Assembly (NCBI RefSeq): GCF_041346945.1
Contig: NZ_CP166850.1
Coordinates: forward strand, 6,680,501 to 6,744,500
DNA from: Amycolatopsis sp. cg9
GTDB taxonomy: Bacteria > Actinomycetota > Actinomycetes > Mycobacteriales > Pseudonocardiaceae
DNA length: 64,000 bases
Direction: 5' to 3'
The number at the start of each line of letters is the position of its first letter. Within the stretch, counting starts at the first letter, position 1. This document shows positions 1 through 7,631 of the stretch, piece by piece. Made by a program: the position numbers and the translations under genes. Under the pieces are notes generated by a model. The model saw only the letters and a program-made list of their open reading frames with translations, searched no databases and had not been told where the DNA came from.

Positions 1-360
1 GAACTGCCCGCTGTCAACGGTTACGGCAACGCGCGGTCGGTGGCCGCCGTGCAGTCGGCACTGGCGTGCGGGGGAGTGGCCGGCGGCGTCCGGCTGCTCT
101 CGGCGGCCGGCAGCGAACGCGTTTTCGAGGAGCAGTTCCACGGCGTGGACCGCGTCATCGGCGCCTCGATCCGCTACGGCCTCGGCTACCGCCTGGACGG
201 CCGCACGTGCTCGTGGGGCGGCTGGGGCGGTTCGGTGGTGCTCGTCGACGCCGACCTCCGCATGGCGGTGGCGTACGTGATGAACCAGGTCCTCTGGGAG
301 GACGGGTACGCCCGCGGCCTCGGTGTCGTGATGGCCGCCTACGACGCGGTCATGGCTTGA
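1..360 (+). CDS. Beta-lactamase-fold serine hydrolase, C-terminal fragment
   Basis: The window opens inside this gene, so only about 119 codons of the C-terminal part are seen and the start lies to the left. Frame 1 is open from the first base and begins with a segment containing NGYGNARS, as in class C beta-lactamase-like esterases and peptidases. Near the end SWGGWGGS occupies the place of the third active-site box (KTG/HTG/HGG type), and the chain ends in a short helix. The catalytic SxxK and YxN motifs are outside the window. The family includes esterases, D-aminopeptidases and penicillin-binding-like hydrolases, so the substrate cannot be named. The call as a beta-lactamase-related hydrolase is fairly secure. 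Confidence 0.75.
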   Translation, partial: ELPAVNGYGNARSVAAVQSALACGGVAGGVRLLSAAGSERVFEEQFHGVDRVIGASIRYGLGYRLDGRTCSWGGWGGSVVLVDADLRMAVAYVMNQVLWEDGYARGLGVVMAAYDAVMA

Positions 361-468
361 TCGAGACCCGGAATTCGGTTTTCTGCTACTCTTGAGGTGT
401 CCGGACCGTTCGGTTCTCGAATTCCCAGCCCTTCGATTCTTCTACCTGTCGATGTGAAGGGGAATGCC

Positions 469-714
469 ATGAGTGACTTCGTCCTGGCCCAGACAGTCAA
501 CCTCAACCCCGGCCTGGCCGCCATCGGGTACGGACTCGGTGCGATCGGCCCCGGAATCGGAGTCGGCCTCATTTTCGCGGCCGTCATCAACGGTACCGCC
601 CGGCAGCCGGAAGCGCGGGGAAAACTGCAGACGATCGCCTATTCGACGTTCGTGCTCACCGAAGTGCTCGCGTTGATCGGCATCGTCGTCTACTTCATCG
701 CGTCCACGAAGTGA
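469..714 (+). CDS. atpE: F-type ATP synthase subunit c, orphan copy
   Basis: An 81-residue double-helix hairpin. Helix 1 is the glycine-rich stretch after residue 18 (AIGPGIGVG). The polar loop is ARQPEARG around residues 44-51. Helix 2 carries the proton-binding carboxylate Glu65 in [11 protein letters not shown]. This is the c-ring subunit of F1Fo ATP synthase in the cytoplasmic membrane. The ATG at 469 is chosen because GAAGGGGA lies just upstream; an in-frame start at 397 would add an unsupported non-membrane extension. Oddly, none of atpB, F, H, A, G, D or C is near: upstream is a hydrolase and downstream a convergent regulator whose 3' end overlaps by 20 nt. A second, paralogous atpE is the likely explanation. 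The protein itself looks intact. Confidence 0.88.
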   Translation: MSDFVLAQTVNLNPGLAAIGYGLGAIGPGIGVGLIFAAVINGTARQPEARGKLQTIAYSTFVLTEVLALIGIVVYFIASTK

Positions 715-3691
715 GTTCGAGCGTCGTCGATTCCGCTTCGAAGCCCGCGCCGATTCCGGCGAACCGGTTCGCGGCGTCTTCGAGCAGTCCGGCGTCGCGC
801 TGAAGGCGGGCCCGGGCGCGGGTGACGGCCGCGGCCGTCCACCGGTTGTGCCCGGCGTGCCTTGCGGCGCGCCGGAGGTGGTGCTCGGCGTCGGGGACGT
901 CGAGCACCACCGCCAGCTCGGCGGCCACGCCGGCGGCGTACCCGTCGAACCGCCCGGGCGAGAAGTCCCCCGCGGCGGCGGCGAAAGCGTCGGCGAGTCC
1001 GATGCCGGTGCACAGCGCCACCCGCCCCCGGACGAACGCGTCCAGCGGCGCGAGGTTCGGCGACCCGGCGGGCGTGGCCACGCCCGCGACGGCGGCCGCG
1101 CGGGTCCGCCACCGGGCCATGGCCCGCTCGTCACCGGAGAGGCCGGCGGCCAGCGCGGCCGCCAGCAGCGGAACCCCGAGGGTGGCATTGCGCGGCGGCC
1201 CGGTTCCGGTGGTGGCGTGCCACGTCTCGTCGGACGGGCCGGTCGGTGCGGGGGTGGTGTTGTGCGGCTGGCTGGTTCCGGTGGTGGTGTGCCACATGTC
1301 GTCGGCGAGTGCGTGGGTGTCGTTGGACCGGTTGGTCGGTGCGGGGGTGGCATTGCGCGGCGGCCCGGTTTCGGTGGTGGCGTGCCACATCTCGTGCGCG
1401 AGCGCGAGGGCGTCGTCGAACCGGCCGGTCAGCGCGAGGGTGGTGACCAGCCCGCTCGCGCCCCAGTACGGGTGCCCGGCCAGCGCCGGATCGCCGGCGG
1501 CGCGCTTGCTCACCCGGACCGCCTCGGCCAGCTCCCCGGTCGCGACGGCGTAGGCGATCGCCGACCGGAACGCGTCCAGCACCTCCAGCGCGGCCCGCGG
1601 ATCGGTGCGGTCCGCCGCGGTCACCAGCTCCAGGCGCTCCCGGGTCGTGCGGTGCGCCAGGTCCGGCCGCCCGGCGAGGGCTTCCGCGGTGCAACGGGCA
1701 TCCAGCGCGGCGCTGAGCAGCAGCGGATCACCGGCCGCCGCGGTCACGGCGTGTGCGGCCGCCTCCGCGGTCACCGCCTGCGGACCCACCCCGGACCGCC
1801 AAGCACGGGCGACGGCGACGTGCGCGCTGTCCGAGGAGGCCGCGGCTTCGGCGAGCATCCGGTCCAGTTCGCCGTCCGGCACCGGCTGGGTGACGAACCC
1901 GGCCCCGCGGAACCGTTCGGCCAGCACGACGGCCTCGGCCAGGTACCTGCCCCGGACAGCGCGATCCCCAGCGGCCCGATCGGCGGCGACGAGCAGGAGA
2001 TCGTAGTGGTCCCGCGCGTGGGTGAGCAGGTGCGCACAGCTGCCCGCCCGAGCGAGATCCACGACGGCGGCCGAAGGGGAGGGCGCCCGGTCGGCGGCGG
2101 TGCGCCAGTGGGCGGCCGCTTCGGCGAGGAACCCGCGAGCGTAGGTCAGCCGCGCCAGATCGGCGGCGAGATCGTGCTGGTCGGTGGTGGCGGCGCCCGG
2201 GGGTGCGGCCGGGTCGTGCCCGTCGGTGGTGGCGGGGCCGTGCTCGTCAGCGGCGCCCGGGGCCACGGCCGGGCCGTGCCCGTCGGTGGTGGCGGTGTGC
2301 GGCGAGGTGGCGGGGTTTCGCCGCTCGGCGGTGGTGTGCGGGGGTGCGGCCGGGCCAGGCCCTTCCGCGGTGCCCGTGCGCCGGTCTTCCCCTTCCGCGA
2401 CGCACGCGCGCAGGTCGTCGGCGATCCGGTCGAACTCGTCCCGCCAGTCGCCGCCGAGGCGCGTGGTCAGGTCGTGAGCGCGGCGGGCCGCCCAGCGCCG
2501 GTACCGGGCGGTGATCTCGCTCGCCTCCGCCGAGCTCTCCAGCTGTTCGCGCGCGAACCGGGCGACGCCGTCGAAGAGGGCCCACCGGCCGGGGGTGCGG
2601 TACACCAGTGACTTGTCCACCAAGCGCCCCAGCAGGTCCGAAAGGGCGCCGATCGACAGGTCCGGGGACAGGGCCGTCGCGGCGTCGAGGTCGAAACCGT
2701 GGCGGAAGCGGGAGATGCGGGCCAGTGCCGTGCGTTCCTCGGCCGTCAGCAGGCGGTGGCTCCACTCGACCACCGAGCGCAGCGACCGGTGCCGCGGTTC
2801 GCCGCCGCGGCCGGTGGCCAGCACCCGCAGGGGGTCGTCGGCCAGTCCGGCGCGCAGGCCGCCGATTCCCAGCGACGCGACCCGCGCGGCGGCCAGCTCG
2901 ATGTTCAGCGGGAAGCCGCCCAGCTCGCGGCACAGCTCGGCCACCTGCGCCGGGTCGGCTTCGAACGCCGGGTCGACCGCCTTCGCCCGCTCGGTGAACA
3001 GGGCGGCCGCCGCGGGCAGGGGACCGAGCTGCAGCACCGTCTCGCCGGGCACGCCGAGCCGTTCGCGGCTGGTCGTCAGCACGCTCAGCCGCGGATTCGC
3101 GGCGGTCAGCGCGGTGATCACGTCGGCGACGTCGTCGGCCACGTGCTCGCAGTTGTCCAGCACCAGCAGCGCGCGCCCGGCCAGCTGCGCCGCGACGGCG
3201 TCCGGCAGCGGCTGCTGCGGGCGCGGGACGACGCCGAGCCCGGCCGCGACCGACTCGAGCACCGAACCCGGCCGGCTGGGGACGAGGTTGACGAACGCCG
3301 CGCCGCCCGGGAAGGCCGCCGACGCCGCCTCGGTCGCGGCCACCGCCAGGCGGGTCTTGCCCACCCCGCCCGGGCCGAGCACCGTCGTCACCCGGCTCTC
3401 GGCGACCAGCCGCACGACGGCGTCGCGCTCGGCGTGCCGCCCGACGAAGCTGGTCACCGGCTCCGGTGCCCCGGTCACGACGCCCGCCGCCGCGGCCGTG
3501 AACTCCGGTGCCTTCGCGGCCAGCTCCCGGCGGTCGCGGGCGGCCAGTTTGCGCAGCAGCGCGGACACGTGGCTCTCGACGGTCCGCACCGACACGAAGA
3601 GCCGGTCGGCGATCTCCGCGTTGGTCAGCCGGTCCGCGAGGGCCAGCAGGACTTCGCGCTCGCGCGGCGAGATCGTCGGCGCGGGCGGCAT
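695..3691 (-). CDS. LuxR-type regulator with NB-ARC ATPase and TPR-like region
   Basis: A 998-residue regulator. The helix-turn-helix of LuxR type is at the N-terminus (residues about 6-65, [20 protein letters not shown] and [17 protein letters not shown]), unlike most LAL regulators where it is C-terminal. An AfsR-like NB-ARC domain follows with Walker [12 protein letters not shown] near residue 110, Walker [10 protein letters not shown] and the motif LTTSRERL. The C-terminal half is helical and TPR-like. It probably senses a signal in an ATP-dependent way and controls transcription; the target is unknown. Two low-complexity internal repeat tracts interrupt the helical part (residues about 447-503 and 764-838). 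The start is the ATG at 3691, directly before the HTH. It is divergent from the cupin gene, with 114 bp between them. Confidence 0.9.
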   Translation of the reverse strand: MPPAPTISPREREVLLALADRLTNAEIADRLFVSVRTVESHVSALLRKLAARDRRELAAKAPEFTAAAAGVVTGAPEPVTSFVGRHAERDAVVRLVAESRVTTVLGPGGVGKTRLAVAATEAASAAFPGGAAFVNLVPSRPGSVLESVAAGLGVVPRPQQPLPDAVAAQLAGRALLVLDNCEHVADDVADVITALTAANPRLSVLTTSRERLGVPGETVLQLGPLPAAAALFTERAKAVDPAFEADPAQVAELCRELGGFPLNIELAAARVASLGIGGLRAGLADDPLRVLATGRGGEPRHRSLRSVVEWSHRLLTAEERTALARISRFRHGFDLDAATALSPDLSIGALSDLLGRLVDKSLVYRTPGRWALFDGVARFAREQLESSAEASEITARYRRWAARRAHDLTTRLGGDWRDEFDRIADDLRACVAEGEDRRTGTAEGPGPAAPPHTTAERRNPATSPHTATTDGHGPAVAPGAADEHGPATTDGHDPAAPPGAATTDQHDLAADLARLTYARGFLAEAAAHWRTAADRAPSPSAAVVDLARAGSCAHLLTHARDHYDLLLVAADRAAGDRAVRGRYLAEAVVLAERFRGAGFVTQPVPDGELDRMLAEAAASSDSAHVAVARAWRSGVGPQAVTAEAAAHAVTAAAGDPLLLSAALDARCTAEALAGRPDLAHRTTRERLELVTAADRTDPRAALEVLDAFRSAIAYAVATGELAEAVRVSKRAAGDPALAGHPYWGASGLVTTLALTGRFDDALALAHEMWHATTETGPPRNATPAPTNRSNDTHALADDMWHTTTGTSQPHNTTPAPTGPSDETWHATTGTGPPRNATLGVPLLAAALAAGLSGDERAMARWRTRAAAVAGVATPAGSPNLAPLDAFVRGRVALCTGIGLADAFAAAAGDFSPGRFDGYAAGVAAELAVVLDVPDAEHHLRRAARHAGHNRWTAAAVTRARARLQRDAGLLEDAANRFAGIGAGFEAESTTLELTSWTR
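1181..1400. repeat. Imperfect tandem repeats inside the LuxR-type gene
   Basis: Three imperfect copies of a GC-rich unit, starting near 1181, 1252 and 1346. Each contains a version of GGTTCCGGTGGTGGCGTGCC. In the protein (minus strand) they give repeated [20 protein letters not shown] segments at residues about 764-838. The repeats keep the reading frame, so the protein expands rather than breaks. They sit between otherwise ordinary helical repeats. Confidence 0.8.
2165..2350. repeat. 60-nt period repeats inside the LuxR-type gene
   Basis: Successive blocks sharing CGTCGGTGGTGGCGG recur in register every 60 nt (for example at 2221 and 2281, with a related block near 2180). They encode a Gly/Pro/His/Thr-rich linker in the regulator (residues about 447-503, with repeated DGHGPA and [13 protein letters not shown] pieces). 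Period and frame are multiples of three, consistent with slippage expansion of a linker between the ATPase part and the helical repeats. Confidence 0.7.
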
Positions 3692-3805
3692 GCCACGGAG
3701 TATGCCGCACGGGGTTCTCCGTGGCGGAATCCGTGGTCACCACGGATGCCCCGGCACCGCGGCCGGCCCGAGGATGACCACCACACCCCGAAAGGAGAAC
3801 TCACC

Positions 3806-4177
3806 ATGGTGGTCATCGCGAAGGAAGACGACCTGCGCATCGGCAGCGGGCGCACCGCCCGGTTCGAAGGCGAGGCCTACGGCTCCGGCATCTCGTTCTT
3901 CCACGTGGACAACACCGAGGGCCAAGGCCCGGACGCGCACGTCCACCCGTACTCGGAGACGTGGGTGGTGCTCGCCGGCCAGGCGCTCTTCCGCACCTCC
4001 GACGGCGAAGCCACTGCGCACCAAGGCGACGTCGTGGTCGTCGGCGCGGGCACCGCGCACGCGTTCCGCGCCGTCGGTCCCGAGCCGCTGCGGATGATGT
4101 GCGTCCACGCCTCCCCGCGCATCGAGCAGGACTTCCTCGACGACGCCCAGGCCGCCGAAGCGGGCGTCACTTTCTGA
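3806..4177 (+). CDS. Cupin-domain protein
   Basis: A 123-residue single-domain cupin. Metal-binding motif 1 reads HVHPYSETW (H-x-H-x4-E, residues about 47-55). Motif 2 is in GDVVVVGAGTAHAF with the last metal-ligand His. Such small cupins bind a divalent metal and act as isomerases, dioxygenases or sensors; the substrate cannot be read from sequence. The ATG at 3806 is preceded by AAAGGAGA (3791-3798), an excellent RBS. The gene is divergent from the LuxR/NB-ARC regulator, which may control it, and its last 11 nt overlap the convergent SRPBCC gene. Confidence 0.88.
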   Translation: MVVIAKEDDLRIGSGRTARFEGEAYGSGISFFHVDNTEGQGPDAHVHPYSETWVVLAGQALFRTSDGEATAHQGDVVVVGAGTAHAFRAVGPEPLRMMCVHASPRIEQDFLDDAQAAEAGVTF

Positions 4178-4598
4178 ACGGACCTCCGGGGTGGGCGGCC
4201 AGCCCGGTGGCCATGTCCTGCATGAAGCGGCGGAGGTACCGCCGGAGGAACCAGCGCGTCCCCCAGCGCGCCGAATACGTGCCGTGCCACCGGATCCGGG
4301 TGCCGCCGCCGGGGAGCTCCAGCAGCTCGACCGCGGCGCGGTACTCGGTCAGCTGCGGGTTTTCCGCGCCCTCGTAGGCGAAGCGGCGTTCGGGCTCCAG
4401 CGCCGTGATCCGCTCCTTCGTGACGACCTTGCCGGTGCGGAACGCCCGGACCGCGCCGACCCCGGCCGGCTGCTCGCTTTCCAGCGCGTCGATCCGCGAC
4501 CACGACGGCCAGCTGGGGGCGTCGAGCAGCAGGGCCCACACGGCCGAGGGCGGTGCGGTGGACTCGGCCGTGACGTCGTAGGACTGCGTTGCGGTCAT
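4167..4598 (-). CDS. SRPBCC (polyketide cyclase/START-like) family protein
   Basis: A 143-residue protein with the usual length and pattern of SRPBCC ligand-binding domains: an N-terminal strand (YDVTAESTAPPSAVWALLLD), a WPSWSRI segment, central beta strands with GVGAVRAF and ERRFAYE, then GGGTRIRWHGTYSAR and a long C-terminal helix. The fold makes a hydrophobic pocket for small lipophilic ligands. No catalytic function is assigned. The gene is convergent with the cupin and lies 59 bp downstream of the AraC-type regulator on the same strand. Confidence 0.8.
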   Translation of the reverse strand: MTATQSYDVTAESTAPPSAVWALLLDAPSWPSWSRIDALESEQPAGVGAVRAFRTGKVVTKERITALEPERRFAYEGAENPQLTEYRAAVELLELPGGGTRIRWHGTYSARWGTRWFLRRYLRRFMQDMATGLAAHPGGPFRK

Positions 4599-4657
4599 GG
4601 GGAAACGCTAGAACGTCGGCCGGTCCGGGCTCCAGGTCCGGGATTGCCGTCCACCGC

Positions 4658-5527
4658 TCAGGAATTGCGGTAGGCCGACGGACGGGTGCCGGTGTGCCGG
4701 AGGAAGGCGGCCGAAAGTGGGCCGGGGCCGGCGAAGCCGCACCGCGCGGCGATCCGGTCGAGCGCGAGGTCCGTGCCGCGCAGCAGCCGCTTCGCCTCCT
4801 CGACCCGCAGCCGGGTGAGGAACCGGTGCGGCGTCTCGCCGGTCGCCGCCTTGAACACCCGGACGAGGTGGTAGACGGACAGGTGCACCTCGGCGGCGAG
4901 GTCGGCCAGGGTGACCGGTTCGGCCAGCCGCTCGCGCATGACCGCCACGGCGGTGCGCACGCGCGCGTCTTCCCGCTCGGGGGCCGGCCCGGCGCGCCGC
5001 CGCCCGTGCCGGGTGAAGAGGTGCGTGGTCAGGAAGGCGGCGGCGGACTCGGCGTAGAGCTCACCCGCCTCGCCGGGGAACCCGATCGCGCGGACCGCTT
5101 CTTCGAGCAAGGCGTCCCCGCCGGTCAGAGACGCGGCCACGGCGTCGAAGTCCACGGGACGACCGCCCAGCTGGGCCGCGACGGAGTCGACGGTGTCGCG
5201 CGGGATGTGGATCTGGACGCTCCGCATCGACGCGTCCCCGCGGTAGCGGCGCAGCGCGGGCCGGTGCGGGATCCCCAGCTGCAGCCGCCCGGGAACCCAG
5301 GGGGAGCCGGCCGCCGTCTCCGCCCGGCCGGACACCGGGAGCACCAGGTGCAGGTCGGCGATGCCCGGCAGGCGCAGGTCTTCGGCGACGGGCACGTGCT
5401 CGAACCGCTGGACGAGCAGCGACCGCCAGCCCGCGTGCTCCCAGCTGCAGAACGTCCGCCGGACGTAGCGCTCCCACGCCACGCCGGCGTAGGGCTGGAG
5501 GTCGAACCGGGCGGAGTCGAACACCAT
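4658..5527 (-). CDS. AraC family transcriptional regulator
   Basis: A 289-residue regulator. The first ~170 residues form an effector domain of unknown ligand. The C-terminal ~100 residues carry the double helix-turn-helix of the AraC family: VTLADLAAEVHLSVYHLVRV for the first, and a second ending with AARCGFAGPGPLSAAF and GTRPSAYR. The downstream SRPBCC gene in the same direction is a plausible target. The ATG at 5527 is the first good start and gives a full-length N-terminal domain. Confidence 0.88.
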   Translation of the reverse strand: MVFDSARFDLQPYAGVAWERYVRRTFCSWEHAGWRSLLVQRFEHVPVAEDLRLPGIADLHLVLPVSGRAETAAGSPWVPGRLQLGIPHRPALRRYRGDASMRSVQIHIPRDTVDSVAAQLGGRPVDFDAVAASLTGGDALLEEAVRAIGFPGEAGELYAESAAAFLTTHLFTRHGRRRAGPAPEREDARVRTAVAVMRERLAEPVTLADLAAEVHLSVYHLVRVFKAATGETPHRFLTRLRVEEAKRLLRGTDLALDRIAARCGFAGPGPLSAAFLRHTGTRPSAYRNS

Positions 5528-5566
5528 GGTCCCGAGGCTACCGGCGGGCCGGGGCGCGGTGCCCCG

Positions 5567-6562
5567 TCAGCGGCGCACCCGGGTCGATTCGCGGACGACC
5601 AGTTCCGGGGTGAACACCACCGCCTGGCGCTCCACCGTCGTGTCGGCCGTCTCCGCCAGCAGCAGTTCCGCCGCCGTCCGGCCGAGGCGGCGGGCCGGCT
5701 GGCGGACCGAGGTCAGCGGCACCGCCGCCGCACCGGCGAACTCGATGTCGTCGTAGCCGACGATCGCCATCTCCTCGGGGACCCGGACGCCCGCGCCCAC
5801 CATGGCCTGCAGCACGCCGAGGGCGAGCAGGTCGTTCGCGCAGAAGACCGCCGTGGGCCGGGGACTCGTGCCGAGCAGGCGCGCGCCCGCGTCGCGGCCG
5901 GAGGAGACGTCCAGGCCGATCGCCTCCAGCACGGTCAGCTCCACCGCCGAACCGGCGAGCGCCGTGCGGACCCCCTGTTCGCGATCGCGGCACTGGGCGA
6001 GGATCGCCGGGCCGTTGACGAACGCGATCCGGTGGTGCCCGGTCTCCAGCAGGTGCCGGGCCGCGAGCGCACCGCCGGCGATGTCGTCCACCGCCACCGA
6101 ACTCGCCTCCGACGCCGGCGCCTTGCGGTCGACGAAGACGTACGGCGTGCCGCTGCGCCGGAACGCGCGCAGGGCTTCGCCGGAGGTGGCGACCGGGCTC
6201 AGCAGCACCCCGCGGACCCGCTGTTCGGCGAACATCGCCAGGTACGACGCTTCGAGGTCGGAGCGCTGGCCGCTGTTGCAGGTGATGATGTTGAGGCCCT
6301 CGGCGTGCGCGGCCTGCTCGGCCCCGCGGGCGACGTCGACGAAGAACGGGTTCCCGAGATCGAGCACGAGCAGCCCCATGATCCGGCTGCGCCCGGCCCG
6401 CAGCTGCCGCGCCGACTCGTCCCGGACGTAGCCGAGCTCCTCGATCACCGACAGCACCCGGTTCCGCGTGGCCGTGGCGACCACGTGCGGCCGGTTGACC
6501 ACATTGGACACCGTGCCGATCGAGACGCCCGCGCGCTTCGCGACGTCCTTGATGCCGACCAC
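5567..6562 (-). CDS. LacI/GalR family transcriptional repressor
   Basis: A 331-residue LacI-family repressor. The N-terminal HTH is IKDVAKRAGVSIGTVSNVVN with hinge helix and LGY; the rest is a periplasmic-binding-protein-like sugar sensor (GLLVLDLGNPFF, VDDIAGGALAARHLL, FCANDLLALGV, VGYDDIEF). I chose the GTG at 6562, which has GAGAGG seven bases upstream and puts the HTH at the very N-terminus. An in-frame ATG at 6598 lacks an RBS and lies inside the likely operator zone. A palindrome at 6603-6614 suggests autoregulation. No sugar operon is next to it, so the effector and regulon are unknown. Confidence 0.9.
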   Translation of the reverse strand: MVGIKDVAKRAGVSIGTVSNVVNRPHVVATATRNRVLSVIEELGYVRDESARQLRAGRSRIMGLLVLDLGNPFFVDVARGAEQAAHAEGLNIITCNSGQRSDLEASYLAMFAEQRVRGVLLSPVATSGEALRAFRRSGTPYVFVDRKAPASEASSVAVDDIAGGALAARHLLETGHHRIAFVNGPAILAQCRDREQGVRTALAGSAVELTVLEAIGLDVSSGRDAGARLLGTSPRPTAVFCANDLLALGVLQAMVGAGVRVPEEMAIVGYDDIEFAGAAAVPLTSVRQPARRLGRTAAELLLAETADTTVERQAVVFTPELVVRESTRVRR

Positions 6563-6602
6563 CGCACCCCTCTCACCGAGAAGGCGTGAGCCTACCATGA
6601 TC

Positions 6603-6614
6603 TGAAACGTTTTA
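6603..6614. promoter_or_regulatory. Putative LacI-family operator
   Basis: The sequence TGAAACGTTTTA contains the perfect 8-bp palindrome AAACGTTT (6605-6612) with a central CG and is one base away from the ideal TGAAACGTTTCA, the classic LacI/GalR operator shape. It lies 41 bp upstream of the chosen repressor start and overlaps the stop region of the upstream gene. Autoregulation is inferred. Confidence 0.65.
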
Positions 6615-7631
6615 AGGGTTTGTGCCGGCCGCCGATCCGTTGTCGTGGCCGTTCACCGAACCCGGCGGAGTACCGTTGAAAGACAGCTGGCGGGCTTCGT
6701 CGGTGCCGGAGATGACCCGGTTGATCGAAACCTTGAGCCACTCCAGCGTGACGCGGACCTGGTCGTCGATCTGCCAGCGGTCCAGCGCGTCGGACGCGAG
6801 CAGGTTGGTGATGAAGTCGAACACCTGGCGGCGGTGGGTGTCCCGCTCCTTGACGAGCGCCTGGACCACCGGGGCGACCTGCTGGGGGTTCTGGGCCAGC
6901 TGGAGCGCGAACTGGTCGATGTCGCCGCCTTCGATGAGCGTCTTGAACGCCTGGACTTCAGACGCGAGCCGGAGGTTGTGCTCGGTCTGCTTGTCCATCC
7001 GCAGCCGCACGAGCACGTTCGTCCACAACCCGTGTTCCGCCGCGAGCCAGTCGGGCCCGAACCGGGCGCCTGCCGCCTTTTCCGCGGACTCGACGTGTCC
7101 CGCTTGGAGCGTGCGGGTCTCCTGCCGGAGTCCTTCGAGCAGCTGCGGCACGAGTACCCGGCGGATGTCCGTGAGGCCACCGCGCACCACCAGCTCGGGA
7201 GCCACGACCCGCCACTGCACGTCGACCGCCGCACGGAAGACGAAGACGTCCTCGGCGCTCGGCAAGGTGATCGCCAAGGTCAGGCGGCGCAGCGACATGT
7301 CCACTTCGTACTGGCTCCGGAACCCGCCCCACAGCAGCTGCGCGACGGTCGGCTGCTTCCCGTCCCGGAACGTGGTCATGGTCCCGTCCTTGTGCACGAA
7401 GACCAGGGCGATCCAGGGCCGTGCCGGCGCCCGCCGGACCAGGAAGTCCAGGCGGCCGATCCGGTACTCGCCGACGAGCGGCTTGACGTTGGACGGCTCG
7501 ACGGTCCGGACTTCTTCTTCCGGAGCGGCTTCCTGCTTCGCGTCCTCCCGCCAGTTCGGCTCCGGCGCGCGAGCCGGTTCCTGCTCGGCCGGCGGTTGCG
7601 GTTTCTCGGTCGGTTTCTTCGGTTCGGTCAT
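6612..7631 (-). CDS. Uncharacterised SPFH/band-7-like protein, last gene of the conflict-like operon
   Basis: A 339-residue protein. The first ~45 residues are Pro/Glu/Lys-rich and disordered. The middle (about 55-200) has alternating strands and a helix (VFVFRAAVDVQWRVVAPELV, LVPQLLEGLRQETRTL) reminiscent of SPFH/band-7 domains. The rest is helical with many Gln residues and a disordered tail. There is no transmembrane segment. It starts with an ATGA overlap (4 nt) with the preceding P-loop gene, so translation is probably coupled. By analogy with SPFH scaffolds it could organise a membrane-associated complex; this is inference from a weak resemblance. The real function is unknown. Confidence 0.55.
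   Translation of the reverse strand: MTEPKKPTEKPQPPAEQEPARAPEPNWREDAKQEAAPEEEVRTVEPSNVKPLVGEYRIGRLDFLVRRAPARPWIALVFVHKDGTMTTFRDGKQPTVAQLLWGGFRSQYEVDMSLRRLTLAITLPSAEDVFVFRAAVDVQWRVVAPELVVRGGLTDIRRVLVPQLLEGLRQETRTLQAGHVESAEKAAGARFGPDWLAAEHGLWTNVLVRLRMDKQTEHNLRLASEVQAFKTLIEGGDIDQFALQLAQNPQQVAPVVQALVKERDTHRRQVFDFITNLLASDALDRWQIDDQVRVTLEWLKVSINRVISGTDEARQLSFNGTPPGSVNGHDNGSAAGTNP

Noticed and set aside
848..2611. A 587-codon plus-strand frame within the LuxR/NB-ARC gene
   Set aside because: Composition is Gly/Arg-rich and repeats the internal tracts of the real gene on the other strand; the real gene has clear domains.
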